From an uncultured Parabacteroides sp. (GTDB lineage Bacteria; Bacteroidota; Bacteroidia; Bacteroidales; Tannerellaceae), in NCBI RefSeq assembly GCF_905196875.1, contig NZ_CAJJWO010000022.1, positions 1-64,000 on the forward strand: a stretch of DNA of 64,000 nt. Reading direction: 5' to 3'. The notes below the pieces were generated by a model. The model searched no databases and had not been told where the DNA came from. It saw only the letters and a list, made by a program, of their open reading frames with translations. The position numbers and the translations under genes are program-made. Below are positions 7,509 to 16,830 of this stretch, piece by piece (within the stretch, counting starts at the first letter, position 1; the number at the start of each line of letters is the position of its first letter).

Positions 7509-9509
7509 ATGAGAAATTTAATTAAACGCATTTTCATCATGCTTATTTGCTCATTTGCGTATCTGAACGGACAAGCGGCAATCGATCCGTCAGTTGTACA
7601 ATCGACAATCAAGGCGCTGACAGCCAAAGACAACAACAAATCTGGTATTGAAAAAGGTGTCACACAAGTAGCCCGTCTCTGGCAACAGGCAGATGGAGAC
7701 AACACGGCCTTCCAAACCTTCTGCGAGGCAAACTACATCGCCAATCCGGACGAAAAGTATCAGGTATTCCTCAAGATCAGTGACTACCTGGAAGGTATCG
7801 ACGGACATTTCAACGAAATGTCTTTACGCCTGCAAAAAAGCCTGCATCTGGATAATGGGCCGCTGCTTCCTATCGATGAGAAGTTCGGTTCCTACAGTCC
7901 GTCTACTCACCTCAGTGACGATTTATATAACAACAAGATCGCTTTCATCATTGCCCTTAACTTTCCTCATCTTACACTAGATGAAAAAGAGGCACTCGGT
8001 CCCGACCGTAAAGCCTGGGCCTATGCCCGCATGGGGGACTTGTTCACCGAACGTATTCCGGCTTCTCTGCAACAAGTAGTTGCCAATGCCGGAAGTGATG
8101 CTGACATTTATATTTCCCAGTACAATATTTATATGGGACATGTACAAAACAAAAAGGATCAGTTCTTGTTTCCTAAAGACATGATATTGTTATCGCACTG
8201 GAATCTGCGCGACGAGATCAAGGCCAACTATAATAAAGGTAAAGAGGGACTGGATAAACAACGCACCGTTTATGAGGTAATGAAACGGATCGTATCACAG
8301 GAGATACCGGTCGAAGTGATCAATTCGGGTACCTACGATTGGAATCCGTATCGCAACACGATCAGTCAGGACAAGAAAGAAGTTAAGGCAACTCCCGAGT
8401 CGACTGTCCGTTATCAGAAAATGCTGAACAATTTCAAAGCAATGCAGGATATTGATAAATATACCGGCGATACTTTCATCGACCGAAATTTCAACGACAA
8501 TATGGAAGTTTCCCTCCAGGACGTTGAAAAGTTATTCGACGAATTCCTGTCTGCCCCTGAACTGAAAGAGGTCGGCAAAATGATTTCCAAACGGCTCGGA
8601 CGAAAACTGGAAGCCTATGATATCTGGTACGACGGTTTCAAAGCACGCAGTAATCTCGACGAAACAAAACTGGATGCACAAACTCAAGCCCTTTATCCCG
8701 ATGCTGCCACACTGGAGAAGAAACTGCCGGATATCCTGATGAAACTTGGCTTCAATGCCGAACGTGCCAATTATCTGGCTGACAAGATCGCCGTAGATGC
8801 AGCACGTGGTTCGGGACATGCTTGGGGGGCAGCTATGAAAGGGCAGCAATCCCATCTACGCACCCGTATCCCAGTAACCGGAATGAATTATAAAGGATAC
8901 AACATAGCTATCCATGAGTTCGGCCATAATGTGGAGCAAACACTATCACTTTATGACGTAGATTATTATATGTTGAGCGGTGTTCCGAACACTGCCTTTA
9001 CCGAAGCATTAGCCTTTGTATTCCAGAAACGTGACCTCGAAATATTAGGCATTACTGATCCGAATCCGGATAAAAAAGCGATGGATGTCCTGGATAAGAT
9101 ATGGAGCATGTACGAAATATGTGGTGTTTCCATGTTAGATATCTCCGTTTGGAAATGGATGTATGCCCACCCGGAAGCAACTGCCGAACAACTGAAGGAG
9201 GCAACAATCGGATTATCGAAAGATATATGGAATAAATATTATGCACCGGTATTCGGTGTAAAAGATGAAACGGTATTGGCTGTTTATTCGCATATGATCA
9301 GTTATCCGCTGTATCTATCGGCCTATGCATTCGGACAGATCATCGAATTCCAACTCGACCAGTATCTGGAAGGTAAAGATTTCGCCAACGAAGTCGAACG
9401 TATCTTCCGCCAGGGACGCCTTACCCCGAACCAATGGATGATACTGGCAACCGGAAGTCCGCTCACTGTCGAACCCATGCTGGAAGCTGTAAGAGAAGTT
9501 ATCAAGTAA
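7509..9509 (+). CDS. Secreted HEFGH zinc metallopeptidase, large unassigned family
   Basis: 666 residues from ATG 7509. The N-terminus (MRNLIKRIFIMLICSFAYL) is a signal peptide. The zinc site is HEFGH at 469-473, followed 26 residues later by a TEALAF segment whose Glu499 is placed as the third ligand, i.e. gluzincin geometry. The N-terminal 440 residues are helical and charged, resembling M3-type oligopeptidases, but I see no full M3 signature. It is most likely a periplasmic or surface oligopeptidase, with some chance that the substrate is not a peptide. It is followed after 10 bp by an MFS exporter gene, so the two are probably co-transcribed. Confidence 0.8.
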   Translation: MRNLIKRIFIMLICSFAYLNGQAAIDPSVVQSTIKALTAKDNNKSGIEKGVTQVARLWQQADGDNTAFQTFCEANYIANPDEKYQVFLKISDYLEGIDGHFNEMSLRLQKSLHLDNGPLLPIDEKFGSYSPSTHLSDDLYNNKIAFIIALNFPHLTLDEKEALGPDRKAWAYARMGDLFTERIPASLQQVVANAGSDADIYISQYNIYMGHVQNKKDQFLFPKDMILLSHWNLRDEIKANYNKGKEGLDKQRTVYEVMKRIVSQEIPVEVINSGTYDWNPYRNTISQDKKEVKATPESTVRYQKMLNNFKAMQDIDKYTGDTFIDRNFNDNMEVSLQDVEKLFDEFLSAPELKEVGKMISKRLGRKLEAYDIWYDGFKARSNLDETKLDAQTQALYPDAATLEKKLPDILMKLGFNAERANYLADKIAVDAARGSGHAWGAAMKGQQSHLRTRIPVTGMNYKGYNIAIHEFGHNVEQTLSLYDVDYYMLSGVPNTAFTEALAFVFQKRDLEILGITDPNPDKKAMDVLDKIWSMYEICGVSMLDISVWKWMYAHPEATAEQLKEATIGLSKDIWNKYYAPVFGVKDETVLAVYSHMISYPLYLSAYAFGQIIEFQLDQYLEGKDFANEVERIFRQGRLTPNQWMILATGSPLTVEPMLEAVREVIK

Positions 9510-9519
9510 ATAAGATAAA

Positions 9520-10923
9520 ATGATATTCTCAAATCGCGCCACAACTGTAAATGAAAACGACGGACTACCGTTACCCAAGCGTTACTGGGCCATCTTAGCC
9601 ACAGCTTTAGGAGTAGGAATGTCGGTGATAGACGGAACCATTGCCAACGTTGCATTACCGACCATAGCACGCGACCTGGGAACATCACCGTCTGTAACGA
9701 TCTGGGTAGTCAATGCCTATCAGCTGGCCATCACCATTTCGCTTCTCTCCTTCTCTTCGTTGGGAGACATTTACGGTTACCGGAAGATTTACTTATCAGG
9801 AATCTTGCTGTTCAGTATCACATCTGCCATCTGTGCTTTGGCTGATTCGTTTTGGATGCTGACTGCTGCACGTATATTACAGGGATTCGGAGCTGCTGCC
9901 ATCACCAGCGTGAATACGGCGTTGCTCCGGATCATTTATCCAAAACGTTTTCTTGGTCGTGGGATGGGTATTAATGCACTGGTTGTTGCAGTATCCATCG
10001 CCGCAGGACCAACTATAGCCTCTATCATTTTATCACTCGGTTCCTGGCACTGGCTCTTTGCAATCAATATCCCGATCGGGATTGCAGCTTTTGTGATCGG
10101 GATGATGCACTTACCCGCAAATCCTATAAAGGTAATTGGCAGACGCTTCGATAAACTCAGTTGTGTAATGAACGCTTTTACCTTCGGATTGTTGATTTTC
10201 TCACTTGAAGGTATTGCTCACAAGGAGAACCTCTCACTGATCATAGGAGGGATCATTGCTTTATGTGTGATTGGATATTTTTTTGTTCACCGCCAGTTGA
10301 AACAGCAATTTCCATTACTTCCGGTCGACTTGATGCGTATCCCGATCTTCTCCATGTCGATCGGCACATCTATCTGTTCCTTCACCGGACAAATGCTAGC
10401 GATGATCTCCCTTCCTTTTTTCCTGCAAGGTTCGTTGGGACGTAGCGATGTAACAACCGGATTACTTCTGACACCCTGGCCGTTGGCCACTATGATCATG
10501 GCTCCTCTTGCGGGACGCCTGGTTGAACGTATCCATGCAGGTATATTGGGAGGAATCGGCATGACTATATTTGCAACGGGGCTTTTCCTTTTAGCCATTC
10601 TCCCCTCTGATCCAACAAATATGGATATTGTGTGGCGTCTGTTCATCTGTGGTGCGGGATTCGGCTTATTCCAAACACCCAACAACAGTACTATTATCTC
10701 TTCTGCTCCATCCAACCGAAGTGGCGGAGCAAGCGGGATGTTGGGAACGGCACGTTTACTGGGACAGACACTGGGAGCTACGCTAGTTGCCATGATATTC
10801 AACTTAATCCCGACCAATAGTTCGCAAACATGTCTATATTTAGCAACCGGTTTTGCTGTTGTTGCCGCAATAGTCAGTTGCCTGAGAATTTCACAGCCAC
10901 GCCCACTGAAAGGATTCAAATAA
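9520..10923 (+). CDS. MFS transporter, DHA2 (14-TMS) type
   Basis: 467 residues of regularly spaced hydrophobic helices. The opening helix carries the DHA2 signature SVIDGTIANVALPTIARDLG; next come WVVNAYQLAITISLLSF and the loop motif GDIYGYRKIYLSG (motif A). AARILQGFGAAA is the helix-4 signature. These match proton-coupled multidrug exporters such as EmrB/QacA. It ends with a short basic tail (RISQPRPLKGFK). The substrate is unknown. Being directly behind a secreted metallopeptidase gene suggests a common promoter rather than a proven functional link. Confidence 0.9.
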   Translation: MIFSNRATTVNENDGLPLPKRYWAILATALGVGMSVIDGTIANVALPTIARDLGTSPSVTIWVVNAYQLAITISLLSFSSLGDIYGYRKIYLSGILLFSITSAICALADSFWMLTAARILQGFGAAAITSVNTALLRIIYPKRFLGRGMGINALVVAVSIAAGPTIASIILSLGSWHWLFAINIPIGIAAFVIGMMHLPANPIKVIGRRFDKLSCVMNAFTFGLLIFSLEGIAHKENLSLIIGGIIALCVIGYFFVHRQLKQQFPLLPVDLMRIPIFSMSIGTSICSFTGQMLAMISLPFFLQGSLGRSDVTTGLLLTPWPLATMIMAPLAGRLVERIHAGILGGIGMTIFATGLFLLAILPSDPTNMDIVWRLFICGAGFGLFQTPNNSTIISSAPSNRSGGASGMLGTARLLGQTLGATLVAMIFNLIPTNSSQTCLYLATGFAVVAAIVSCLRISQPRPLKGFK

Positions 10924-10951
10924 AAAAAACCACCCTGCAAATGCAGAGTGG
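10922..10951 (-). terminator. Intrinsic terminator of the aldolase gene
   Basis: Stem CCAC-CTGCA / TGCAG-GTGG with one mismatch and a 2-nt loop (10930-10951). On the minus strand it is followed by eight T residues (10922-10929). It begins 28 bp beyond the fba stop codon. Confidence 0.85.
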
Positions 10952-10978
10952 CTTCCTATATTTGATCTGTAACTTGGA

Positions 10979-11977
10979 TTAAAGTTTGTTGTCAGAACCC
11001 AAAACATTAAGAATTTTGTGTTTGTACAGTTTTTCCATGTTATCACGAGCCGGGCCCAGATATTTACGAGGGTCGAATTCTGCTGGTTTTTCAGCGAAAG
11101 TCTTACGGATTGCAGCAGTCATAGCCAGACGAGAGTCTGAGTCGATATTGATCTTGCAAACAGAAGATGTAGCAGCCTTGCGCAACCATTCTTCCGGAAT
11201 ACCGATAGCAGCCTTCAAGTTTCCACCGAATTTGTTGATTGTTTCAACTTCTTCTTCAGGAACAGAAGAAGAACCGTGAAGAACGATAGGGAATCCCGGA
11301 AGTTTTTCCATTACAGCGTCCAATACTTCGAATGCCAATGGAGGAGGAACCATCTTGCCAGTCTTCGGATCGATATGGCACTGTTCCGGAGTAAATTTGT
11401 AAGCACCGTGAGAAGTACCGATTGAAATAGCCAAAGAATCGCAACCTGTGCGAGTAGCGAAATCGATTACTTCTTCAGGGTCAGTATATGTGTGATGGTC
11501 AGATGATACTTCGTCTTCAACACCAGCCAATACACCCAGTTCACCTTCAACTGTTACATCGAACTGATGAGCGTATTCAACCACTTTCTTAGTCAAAGCA
11601 ACGTTTTCTTCGTAAGGCAGGTGAGAACCGTCAATCATTACAGAAGAGAAACCTGAATCGATACAGCTCTTGCAAGTTTCAAAAGTATCACCATGATCCA
11701 AGTGAAGAACGATCTGAGGATTAGCGCAACCTAATTCCTTTGCATATTCAACTGCACCCTGAGCCATGTAACGCAACAGAGTTGCATTAGCATACTGACG
11801 AGCACCTTTAGATACCTGCAGGATAACCGGAGATTTTGTTTCAACAGCAGCCTTGATGATAGCCTGCATCTGTTCCATGTTATTAAAGTTGAAAGCCGGA
11901 ATTGCATATCCGCCTTTGATGGCTTTAGCAAACATTTCTCTAGTGTTTACCAAACCTAAGTCTTTGTAATTTACCAT
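10979..11977 (-). CDS. fba: Class II fructose-bisphosphate aldolase
   Basis: 332 residues from the ATG at 11977 (MVNYKDLGLVNTREMF). The longer frame to 12079 would start upstream of the predicted promoter. It cleaves fructose 1,6-bisphosphate to DHAP and glyceraldehyde 3-phosphate using a divalent metal. Visible signatures include QIVLHLDHGDTFE (metal ligand region with the proton-donor Asp), SVMIDGSHLPYEEN, VEGELGVLAG, and the phosphate-binding ISIGTSHGAYK and VLHGSSSVPEE. Length and motifs fit the long class IIB form typical of Bacteroidales. It is a single gene with strong codon bias, its own promoter and its own terminator. Confidence 0.97.
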   Translation of the reverse strand: MVNYKDLGLVNTREMFAKAIKGGYAIPAFNFNNMEQMQAIIKAAVETKSPVILQVSKGARQYANATLLRYMAQGAVEYAKELGCANPQIVLHLDHGDTFETCKSCIDSGFSSVMIDGSHLPYEENVALTKKVVEYAHQFDVTVEGELGVLAGVEDEVSSDHHTYTDPEEVIDFATRTGCDSLAISIGTSHGAYKFTPEQCHIDPKTGKMVPPPLAFEVLDAVMEKLPGFPIVLHGSSSVPEEEVETINKFGGNLKAAIGIPEEWLRKAATSSVCKINIDSDSRLAMTAAIRKTFAEKPAEFDPRKYLGPARDNMEKLYKHKILNVLGSDNKL

Positions 11978-12017
11978 TGTTGTATATGTTATTACGTTAA
12001 TGATTGAAAATCTTGCA

Positions 12018-12025
12018 CAAAGATA
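12018..12025 (-). promoter_or_regulatory. Bacteroidota -7 element for fba
   Basis: Minus strand reads TATCTTTG. The predicted start is about 34 nt upstream of the fba ATG at 11977. Confidence 0.6.
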
Positions 12026-12043
12026 AAAACTATCCAAATATAT

Positions 12044-12059
12044 TATGCTATTAAGCATA
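12044..12059. promoter_or_regulatory. Small palindrome upstream of fba promoter
   Basis: TATGCT-ATTA-AGCATA lies 19 bp upstream of the fba -7 box, where a -33 element would be. I see no good -33 TTTG there. It could be an operator or just AT-rich symmetry. Confidence 0.35.
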
Positions 12060-12106
12060 TAAAATAACACAAAAGTCAAGGTTTCGGAAAAAATAGTCAG
12101 AATTTC

Positions 12107-12137
12107 TTTGTTTGTTTAGAGCAAATCCATACCTTTG
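12107..12137 (+). promoter_or_regulatory. Strong Bacteroidota promoter of rpmE
   Basis: TTTG (12107-12110, repeated at 12111-12114), a 19-bp spacer, then TACCTTTG (12130-12137). Both boxes are perfect matches. The predicted leader is about 54 nt. Confidence 0.8.
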
Positions 12138-12197
12138 CAAGCCAATTTACCGGTTACCAAACTAATAAGAGTATAAATTAAATTAGATAAAGAAGCA

Positions 12198-12452
12198 ATG
12201 AAAAAAGGAATCCATCCTGAAAACTATCGTCCTGTAGTATTCAAGGACATGTCAAACGATGATGTATTTATCACTCGTTCAACTATTAATGCAAAAGAAA
12301 CTATCGAAATCGACGGTGTTGAATACCCACTGGTAAAGGTCGAAATCTCTAATACTTCACACCCGTTCTACACTGGTAAGTCTAAACTGGTGGATACTGC
12401 TGGACGTGTTGATAAGTTCATGAGCCGTTACGGTAACCGTAATAAGAAATAA
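12198..12452 (+). CDS. rpmE2: 50S ribosomal protein L31, type B
   Basis: 84 residues. Sequence marks are MKKGIHPENYRPVVFKDMS, the segment SNTSHPFYTGKSKLVDTAGRVDKF and the basic end RYGNRNKK. It has no cysteines, so it is the zinc-free (C-minus, type B) L31, the usual primary L31 of Bacteroidales. It binds the central protuberance of the large ribosomal subunit. It is monocistronic, between a near-consensus promoter and an intrinsic terminator. Confidence 0.97.
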   Translation: MKKGIHPENYRPVVFKDMSNDDVFITRSTINAKETIEIDGVEYPLVKVEISNTSHPFYTGKSKLVDTAGRVDKFMSRYGNRNKK

Positions 12453-12473
12453 TCATTTCCTGCAAGGAATTGA

Positions 12474-12508
12474 AAAAGGTTGCGATTTAGTTCGCAGCCT
12501 TTTTTTTA
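12474..12508 (+). terminator. Intrinsic terminator of rpmE2
   Basis: Stem AAGGTTGCGA / TCGCAGCCTT (one G.U) with a 6-nt loop, followed by a run of eight T residues. Confidence 0.9.
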
Positions 12509-12556
12509 TGCCCTCCCATTTTAGAAATAAGAAAGAGAGAAAATCAAAAATATTCC

Positions 12557-12564
12557 TATATTTG
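12557..12564 (+). promoter_or_regulatory. Bacteroidota -7 element for the NahK-like kinase
   Basis: TATATTTG, about 31 nt upstream of the expected leader end at ATG 12602. No clear -33 box. Confidence 0.6.
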
Positions 12565-12601
12565 TAGCTTGTTAAAAGCTATATTAATCGAATAAAATAC
12601 C

Positions 12602-13699
12602 ATGGCAAAAACAAAAGAAGAATTACTGAACATTCTCGACCAGTTCACACTGGCAGAAAAAGTAGTTTCCGCTGAACCTTTCGGAAACGGACACATTAAC
12701 GATACGCTGAAAGTAACGAACGAAAAAGGTGAAATCAAATACGTATTACAACGTATCAACCATCTGATCTTTACAAATGTAGATATGTTACAGAACAATA
12801 TCAACACTGTAACGACACATATCCGTAAAAAACTGGAAGCCAAAGGCGAGAGCGATATCGACCGCAAAGTATTGACTTTCCTCTCGACAAAAGACGGCAA
12901 ACCCTATTACTTCGACGGCGACAGCTACTGGCGTGTATGCCTGTTCATCCCGAACAGCAAAAGCTACGAAGAAGTAACTCCCGAACTGTCTTATGAAGCA
13001 GGGAAAGCTTTCGGTGATTTCCAATCCATGCTGTCAGACCTGCCGGAAGGATCATTGGGTGAAACAATTCCTAATTTCCATAATATGGAATTCCGCCTGC
13101 AACAATTCCATGACGCTGTACAAGCAAATGCTGCAGGACGTTTGGAAGAAGTGAAAGACCTGATCGAAGAAGTAGAAAAACGTGCGGAAGCCATGTGTAT
13201 CCAGGAACGTTTGTACCGTGAGGGCAAACTTCAGAAACGTACAAACCATTGCGATACAAAGGTGAACAACATGATGTTCGATGCCGATACGGACAAAGTG
13301 CTTTGTGTGATCGACCTCGATACAGTTATGCCGGGATTCGTTTTATCGGATATCGGTGACTTTATCCGTACAGGAGCAAACACCGGTGCAGAAGACGATG
13401 AAAATCTGGACAACGTAAATGTGAACATGGATATCTTCAAAGCATATACCCGTGGTTACATGGAAACAGCAAAGGCATTCCTTTCTCCGCTTGAAATCAG
13501 CCTGCTTCCTTATGGCGGTCGTCTATTGACTTATATGCAGACAGTACGCTTCCTGACAGACTATATCAACGGCGATACTTATTATAAAATCCATAGCCCG
13601 AAACATAACCTGATCCGTACAAAAGCTCAGTTCAAACTGCTGCAAAGCCTCGAAGAACATGCTGAAGAGATGGACAACTTTATGAAAGAATGGCTGTAA
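12602..13699 (+). CDS. NahK-like sugar kinase (APH/choline kinase fold)
   Basis: 365 residues of the phosphotransferase (APH) fold. The catalytic Brenner-type motif is HCDTKVNNMMFD, with catalytic Asp and metal-binding Asn. The metal motif is CVIDLDTVMPG, followed by DIGDFIRTGANTGAED. This combination of segments closely resembles Bifidobacterium N-acetylhexosamine 1-kinase (NahK), which makes GlcNAc/GalNAc-1-phosphate. I therefore infer anomeric phosphorylation of an N-acetylhexosamine or a related sugar in the cytoplasm. Some databases label the family 'mucin desulfatase', which I do not support. It stands alone, with its own promoter and terminator and no linked nucleotidyltransferase in this window. 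Confidence 0.8.
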   Translation: MAKTKEELLNILDQFTLAEKVVSAEPFGNGHINDTLKVTNEKGEIKYVLQRINHLIFTNVDMLQNNINTVTTHIRKKLEAKGESDIDRKVLTFLSTKDGKPYYFDGDSYWRVCLFIPNSKSYEEVTPELSYEAGKAFGDFQSMLSDLPEGSLGETIPNFHNMEFRLQQFHDAVQANAAGRLEEVKDLIEEVEKRAEAMCIQERLYREGKLQKRTNHCDTKVNNMMFDADTDKVLCVIDLDTVMPGFVLSDIGDFIRTGANTGAEDDENLDNVNVNMDIFKAYTRGYMETAKAFLSPLEISLLPYGGRLLTYMQTVRFLTDYINGDTYYKIHSPKHNLIRTKAQFKLLQSLEEHAEEMDNFMKEWL

Positions 13700-13741
13700 T
13701 GAAACTAACAGGGAATTTGTATTCTTGTCACAAATAACTTA

Positions 13742-13788
13742 ATAAAAGGGATAAAGAAACTATAACAAGTATTCATTATCCCTTTTAT
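13742..13788 (+). terminator. Intrinsic terminator after the sugar kinase
   Basis: Perfect 13-bp inverted repeat ATAAAAGGGATAA / TTATCCCTTTTAT around a 21-nt loop. The T content of the right arm serves as the U tract. The remaining intergenic bases up to 13965 show nothing further except a weak -7-like TTACTTTG near 13929. Confidence 0.75.
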
Positions 13789-13965
13789 CTATTCGTATCT
13801 TACCTCCGATAACCTTAGACATATAATATCCCATCAACCCATATCCCTATCTGAATTCCTCATTCATAAATCATTAAATTGTCCATCTTTTGAGATATTT
13901 TATCTATTTACTTATTACTTATAATCTTCTTACTTTGTATCTCAAATTAATACAACTCAATACTC

Positions 13966-16770
13966 ATGAAAAAGTACTTGTTGATCTTGCTTTCCTTTTT
14001 AGCTCTGACAGCCTGCCGTCAGGCAGATAACACACAATCCCTGCAAGGAGAATGGCGCTTCGCCCTCGACCGGAACGACCGGGGACTGGCAGAACAATGG
14101 TACACCCGGTCATTAACCGACACGATCCATCTGTCCGGTTCGCTTCAGGAACAAGGATACGGCGATGAGGTCGGGATTGAAACACCCTGGACCGGACAGA
14201 TCGTCGACAAGTCATGGTACGACTCCCCTTTATATGAGAAATTCCGCCAGCCGAGAAACATCAAAGTACCTTTCTGGCTGAATCCGGACAGACATTATGT
14301 AGGAGTCGCCTGGTATCAGAAAGAGATCGATATACCTGCCTCATGGAGCGATAGTCCGGTACAACTCGAACTGGAACGTACGCATTGGGAAACGACACTC
14401 TTCCTCGACGGTGTCGAAATGGGGAAACACGAATCATTGTCTACTCCCTATCGTCATACGTTCAAAGAGTTGACACCCGGTAAACATACGCTCACCCTTC
14501 GCGTAGACAACCGGGTCAATATTGAAGTCGGTGTGAATGCACACAGCGTTTCCGACCATACACAGTCTAACTGGAACGGTGTGATCGGAACGATCAGCCT
14601 GACAGCCAAACCGTCCCTTTATATAGACGACATACAGATATATCCGAACATCGCCGACAAAACGGTTAAGGTAGCCGTATCGTTGAACGGCACGACTACA
14701 ACGAACGATGCCACCCTCCTTCTTCAAGTAGAGAAAAAAGACGGCAGTGTGGTTGGCAAACCTCATAAAGTCACCATCAACCCCGAAGCCGGGATGAAGC
14801 AGGAAATCACTCTCTCTATGGGAGAAGATGCCCTGCTCTGGTCGGAACACAGTCCGAATCTTTACACATTATATGCTGTCGTAGAGAGTGACGGAAAGAA
14901 AGAGGAACAATACCGAACTTTCGGCCTCCGCGAGTTCAAGGCAAACGGTACACGTTTCGAAGTAAACGGCCACCCGGTATTCCTCCGGGGAACCCTGGAA
15001 TGCTGTATATTCCCACTGACCGGATATCCCGCTACGGATCGCGCTTACTGGACAAAAATATATAACCAGTGTAAAGCATACGGTCTGAACCATGTCCGTT
15101 TCCATTCCTGGTGTCCTCCCGAAGCAGCCTTCGCCGTTGCTGACAGCATGGGATTCTATCTGCAGGTTGAATGTGCAGGTTGGGCAACCGTAGGCGACGG
15201 CGGTTACTCCGACCAGTGGTTCCGAGAGGAAAGCGACCGTATCCTGAAAGAATATGGCAACCATCCTTCTTTCTGCTTGATGGCCTACGGGAATGAACCT
15301 GGTGGAGCAAACCAGGTAAAATACCTTTCCGAACTGATCGACCACTGGAAATCGAAAGATCTGCGCCGCGCCTATACAAGTTCCGGAGGATGGCCTTACG
15401 TAGAAAATGCAGACTACTGGAATGCCCCCGATCCGCGTATACAAGGATGGGGAGAAGGATTACGCAGCATTATCAATGCCCAACCACCCCGTACCGATTA
15501 CGACTTCGCTCATATCATCCGGGAAAATATGCCGACAGTCAGCCATGAGATCGGACAGTGGTGTGTGTATCCGAACTTAAAAGAAATAGATAAATACACT
15601 GGTGTCCTGAAAGCTAAAAACTTCGAGATATTCCGCGAAACACTGAAAGATCATCATATGGACGACCTTGCCGATGCATTCCTGTATGCTTCCGGCCGGT
15701 TACAAACGCTCTGTTACAAATCTGATATAGAAGCAGCCTTACGTACTCCGGGCTTTGCCGGTTTCCAGCTGCTCGACCTGCATGATTTCCCAGGACAAGG
15801 AACAGCGCTTGTCGGCGTTCTCGATCCGTTCTGGGACGAAAAAGGATATGTAACAGGCAAGGAATACAGCACATTCTGCAATAATACAGTTCCGCTTATC
15901 CGCTTTCCGAAAATGGTCTGGTTAAACAATGAGACATTAAATGTTCCGGTCGAAATAGCCCATTTCGGAGAAAAGCCTTTGCAGGCCGCCCATATCAACT
16001 GGCAGATCAGCGACCGTGCCGGTAATAAACTGGCACAAGGCAGTTTCACGAAGGACCTTCCGGTAACCAACTGTATCCCGGCAGGCGAAATCGAATATGC
16101 CCTCTCCGGTATCGGCGAACCGTCGCAACTGATTGTCAGCGTCGAAGTGAAAGAGACAAACAGTAAGAACCAATGGAATATCTGGGTATATCCCGCCAAA
16201 CAGGAAGCCGTAGAGCAACTGCCCTACATTACCTCTACACTCGACAACCAGACGATGGCACGCCTCGACAAAGGCGAAAATGTGCTGCTCTTGTTAGCTC
16301 CCGGAAGTATCCTGCCGGAAAAAGGCGGAGATATCCGTGTCGGTTTCTCTTCCATCTTCTGGAATACAGCCTGGACAAACAAACAACCTCCCCACACGTT
16401 GGGAATTCTCTGCGACCCGGCACATCCGGCACTGGCAGCCTTCCCTACCGAAGGATACAGTGATTATCAATGGTGGGATCTGGTAAGTAATTGCAATGCA
16501 ATGGTATTGGATGACTTCCCGGCAAATTACCGTCCGGTGGTACAGCTGGTGGACGACTGGTTCACGAACCGGAAACTGGGAATTCTGCTGGAAGGAAAAG
16601 TTGGCAACGGCAAACTGATAGTATGCAGTGCGGATCTTCAAAAAGACCTGAATAAACGCCCGGCAGCACGCCAGTTCCGACAAAGTATCCTGCAATATAT
16701 GGCATCCGGCCGTTTCAATCCGCCTGCTTCGCTCGACCCGGCATTGGTGAAAGCTTTGTATCAAAAATAA
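13966..16770 (+). CDS. Glycoside hydrolase family 2 lipoprotein
   Basis: 934 residues. It starts with a lipoprotein signal (MKKYLLILLSFLALTAC, lipid-anchored Cys17), so it is tethered in the periplasm or at the surface. The order is: a GH2 N-terminal jelly roll (about 60-215, containing ELERTHWETTLFLDG), an Ig-like middle domain (about 215-320), then a TIM barrel. In the barrel, MAYGNEPGGA places the acid/base Glu at 444, and SHEIGQWCVYP places a candidate nucleophile Glu at 528. The C-terminal 250 residues form extra beta domains. Substrate could be beta-galactosides, beta-glucuronides or others. It is the first gene of a pair with the 16831 gene. Confidence 0.88.
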   Translation: MKKYLLILLSFLALTACRQADNTQSLQGEWRFALDRNDRGLAEQWYTRSLTDTIHLSGSLQEQGYGDEVGIETPWTGQIVDKSWYDSPLYEKFRQPRNIKVPFWLNPDRHYVGVAWYQKEIDIPASWSDSPVQLELERTHWETTLFLDGVEMGKHESLSTPYRHTFKELTPGKHTLTLRVDNRVNIEVGVNAHSVSDHTQSNWNGVIGTISLTAKPSLYIDDIQIYPNIADKTVKVAVSLNGTTTTNDATLLLQVEKKDGSVVGKPHKVTINPEAGMKQEITLSMGEDALLWSEHSPNLYTLYAVVESDGKKEEQYRTFGLREFKANGTRFEVNGHPVFLRGTLECCIFPLTGYPATDRAYWTKIYNQCKAYGLNHVRFHSWCPPEAAFAVADSMGFYLQVECAGWATVGDGGYSDQWFREESDRILKEYGNHPSFCLMAYGNEPGGANQVKYLSELIDHWKSKDLRRAYTSSGGWPYVENADYWNAPDPRIQGWGEGLRSIINAQPPRTDYDFAHIIRENMPTVSHEIGQWCVYPNLKEIDKYTGVLKAKNFEIFRETLKDHHMDDLADAFLYASGRLQTLCYKSDIEAALRTPGFAGFQLLDLHDFPGQGTALVGVLDPFWDEKGYVTGKEYSTFCNNTVPLIRFPKMVWLNNETLNVPVEIAHFGEKPLQAAHINWQISDRAGNKLAQGSFTKDLPVTNCIPAGEIEYALSGIGEPSQLIVSVEVKETNSKNQWNIWVYPAKQEAVEQLPYITSTLDNQTMARLDKGENVLLLLAPGSILPEKGGDIRVGFSSIFWNTAWTNKQPPHTLGILCDPAHPALAAFPTEGYSDYQWWDLVSNCNAMVLDDFPANYRPVVQLVDDWFTNRKLGILLEGKVGNGKLIVCSADLQKDLNKRPAARQFRQSILQYMASGRFNPPASLDPALVKALYQK

Positions 16771-16830
16771 AAAAGACATCATCAATCGGAGAAATAACGA
16801 TCAAAAGATTAACATATTAAATAAACAAAC

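Noticed and set aside
10287..10940. 217-codon frame antisense to the MFS transporter
   Set aside because: Shadow of the transmembrane helices; no start signal, and it would run into the aldolase terminator.
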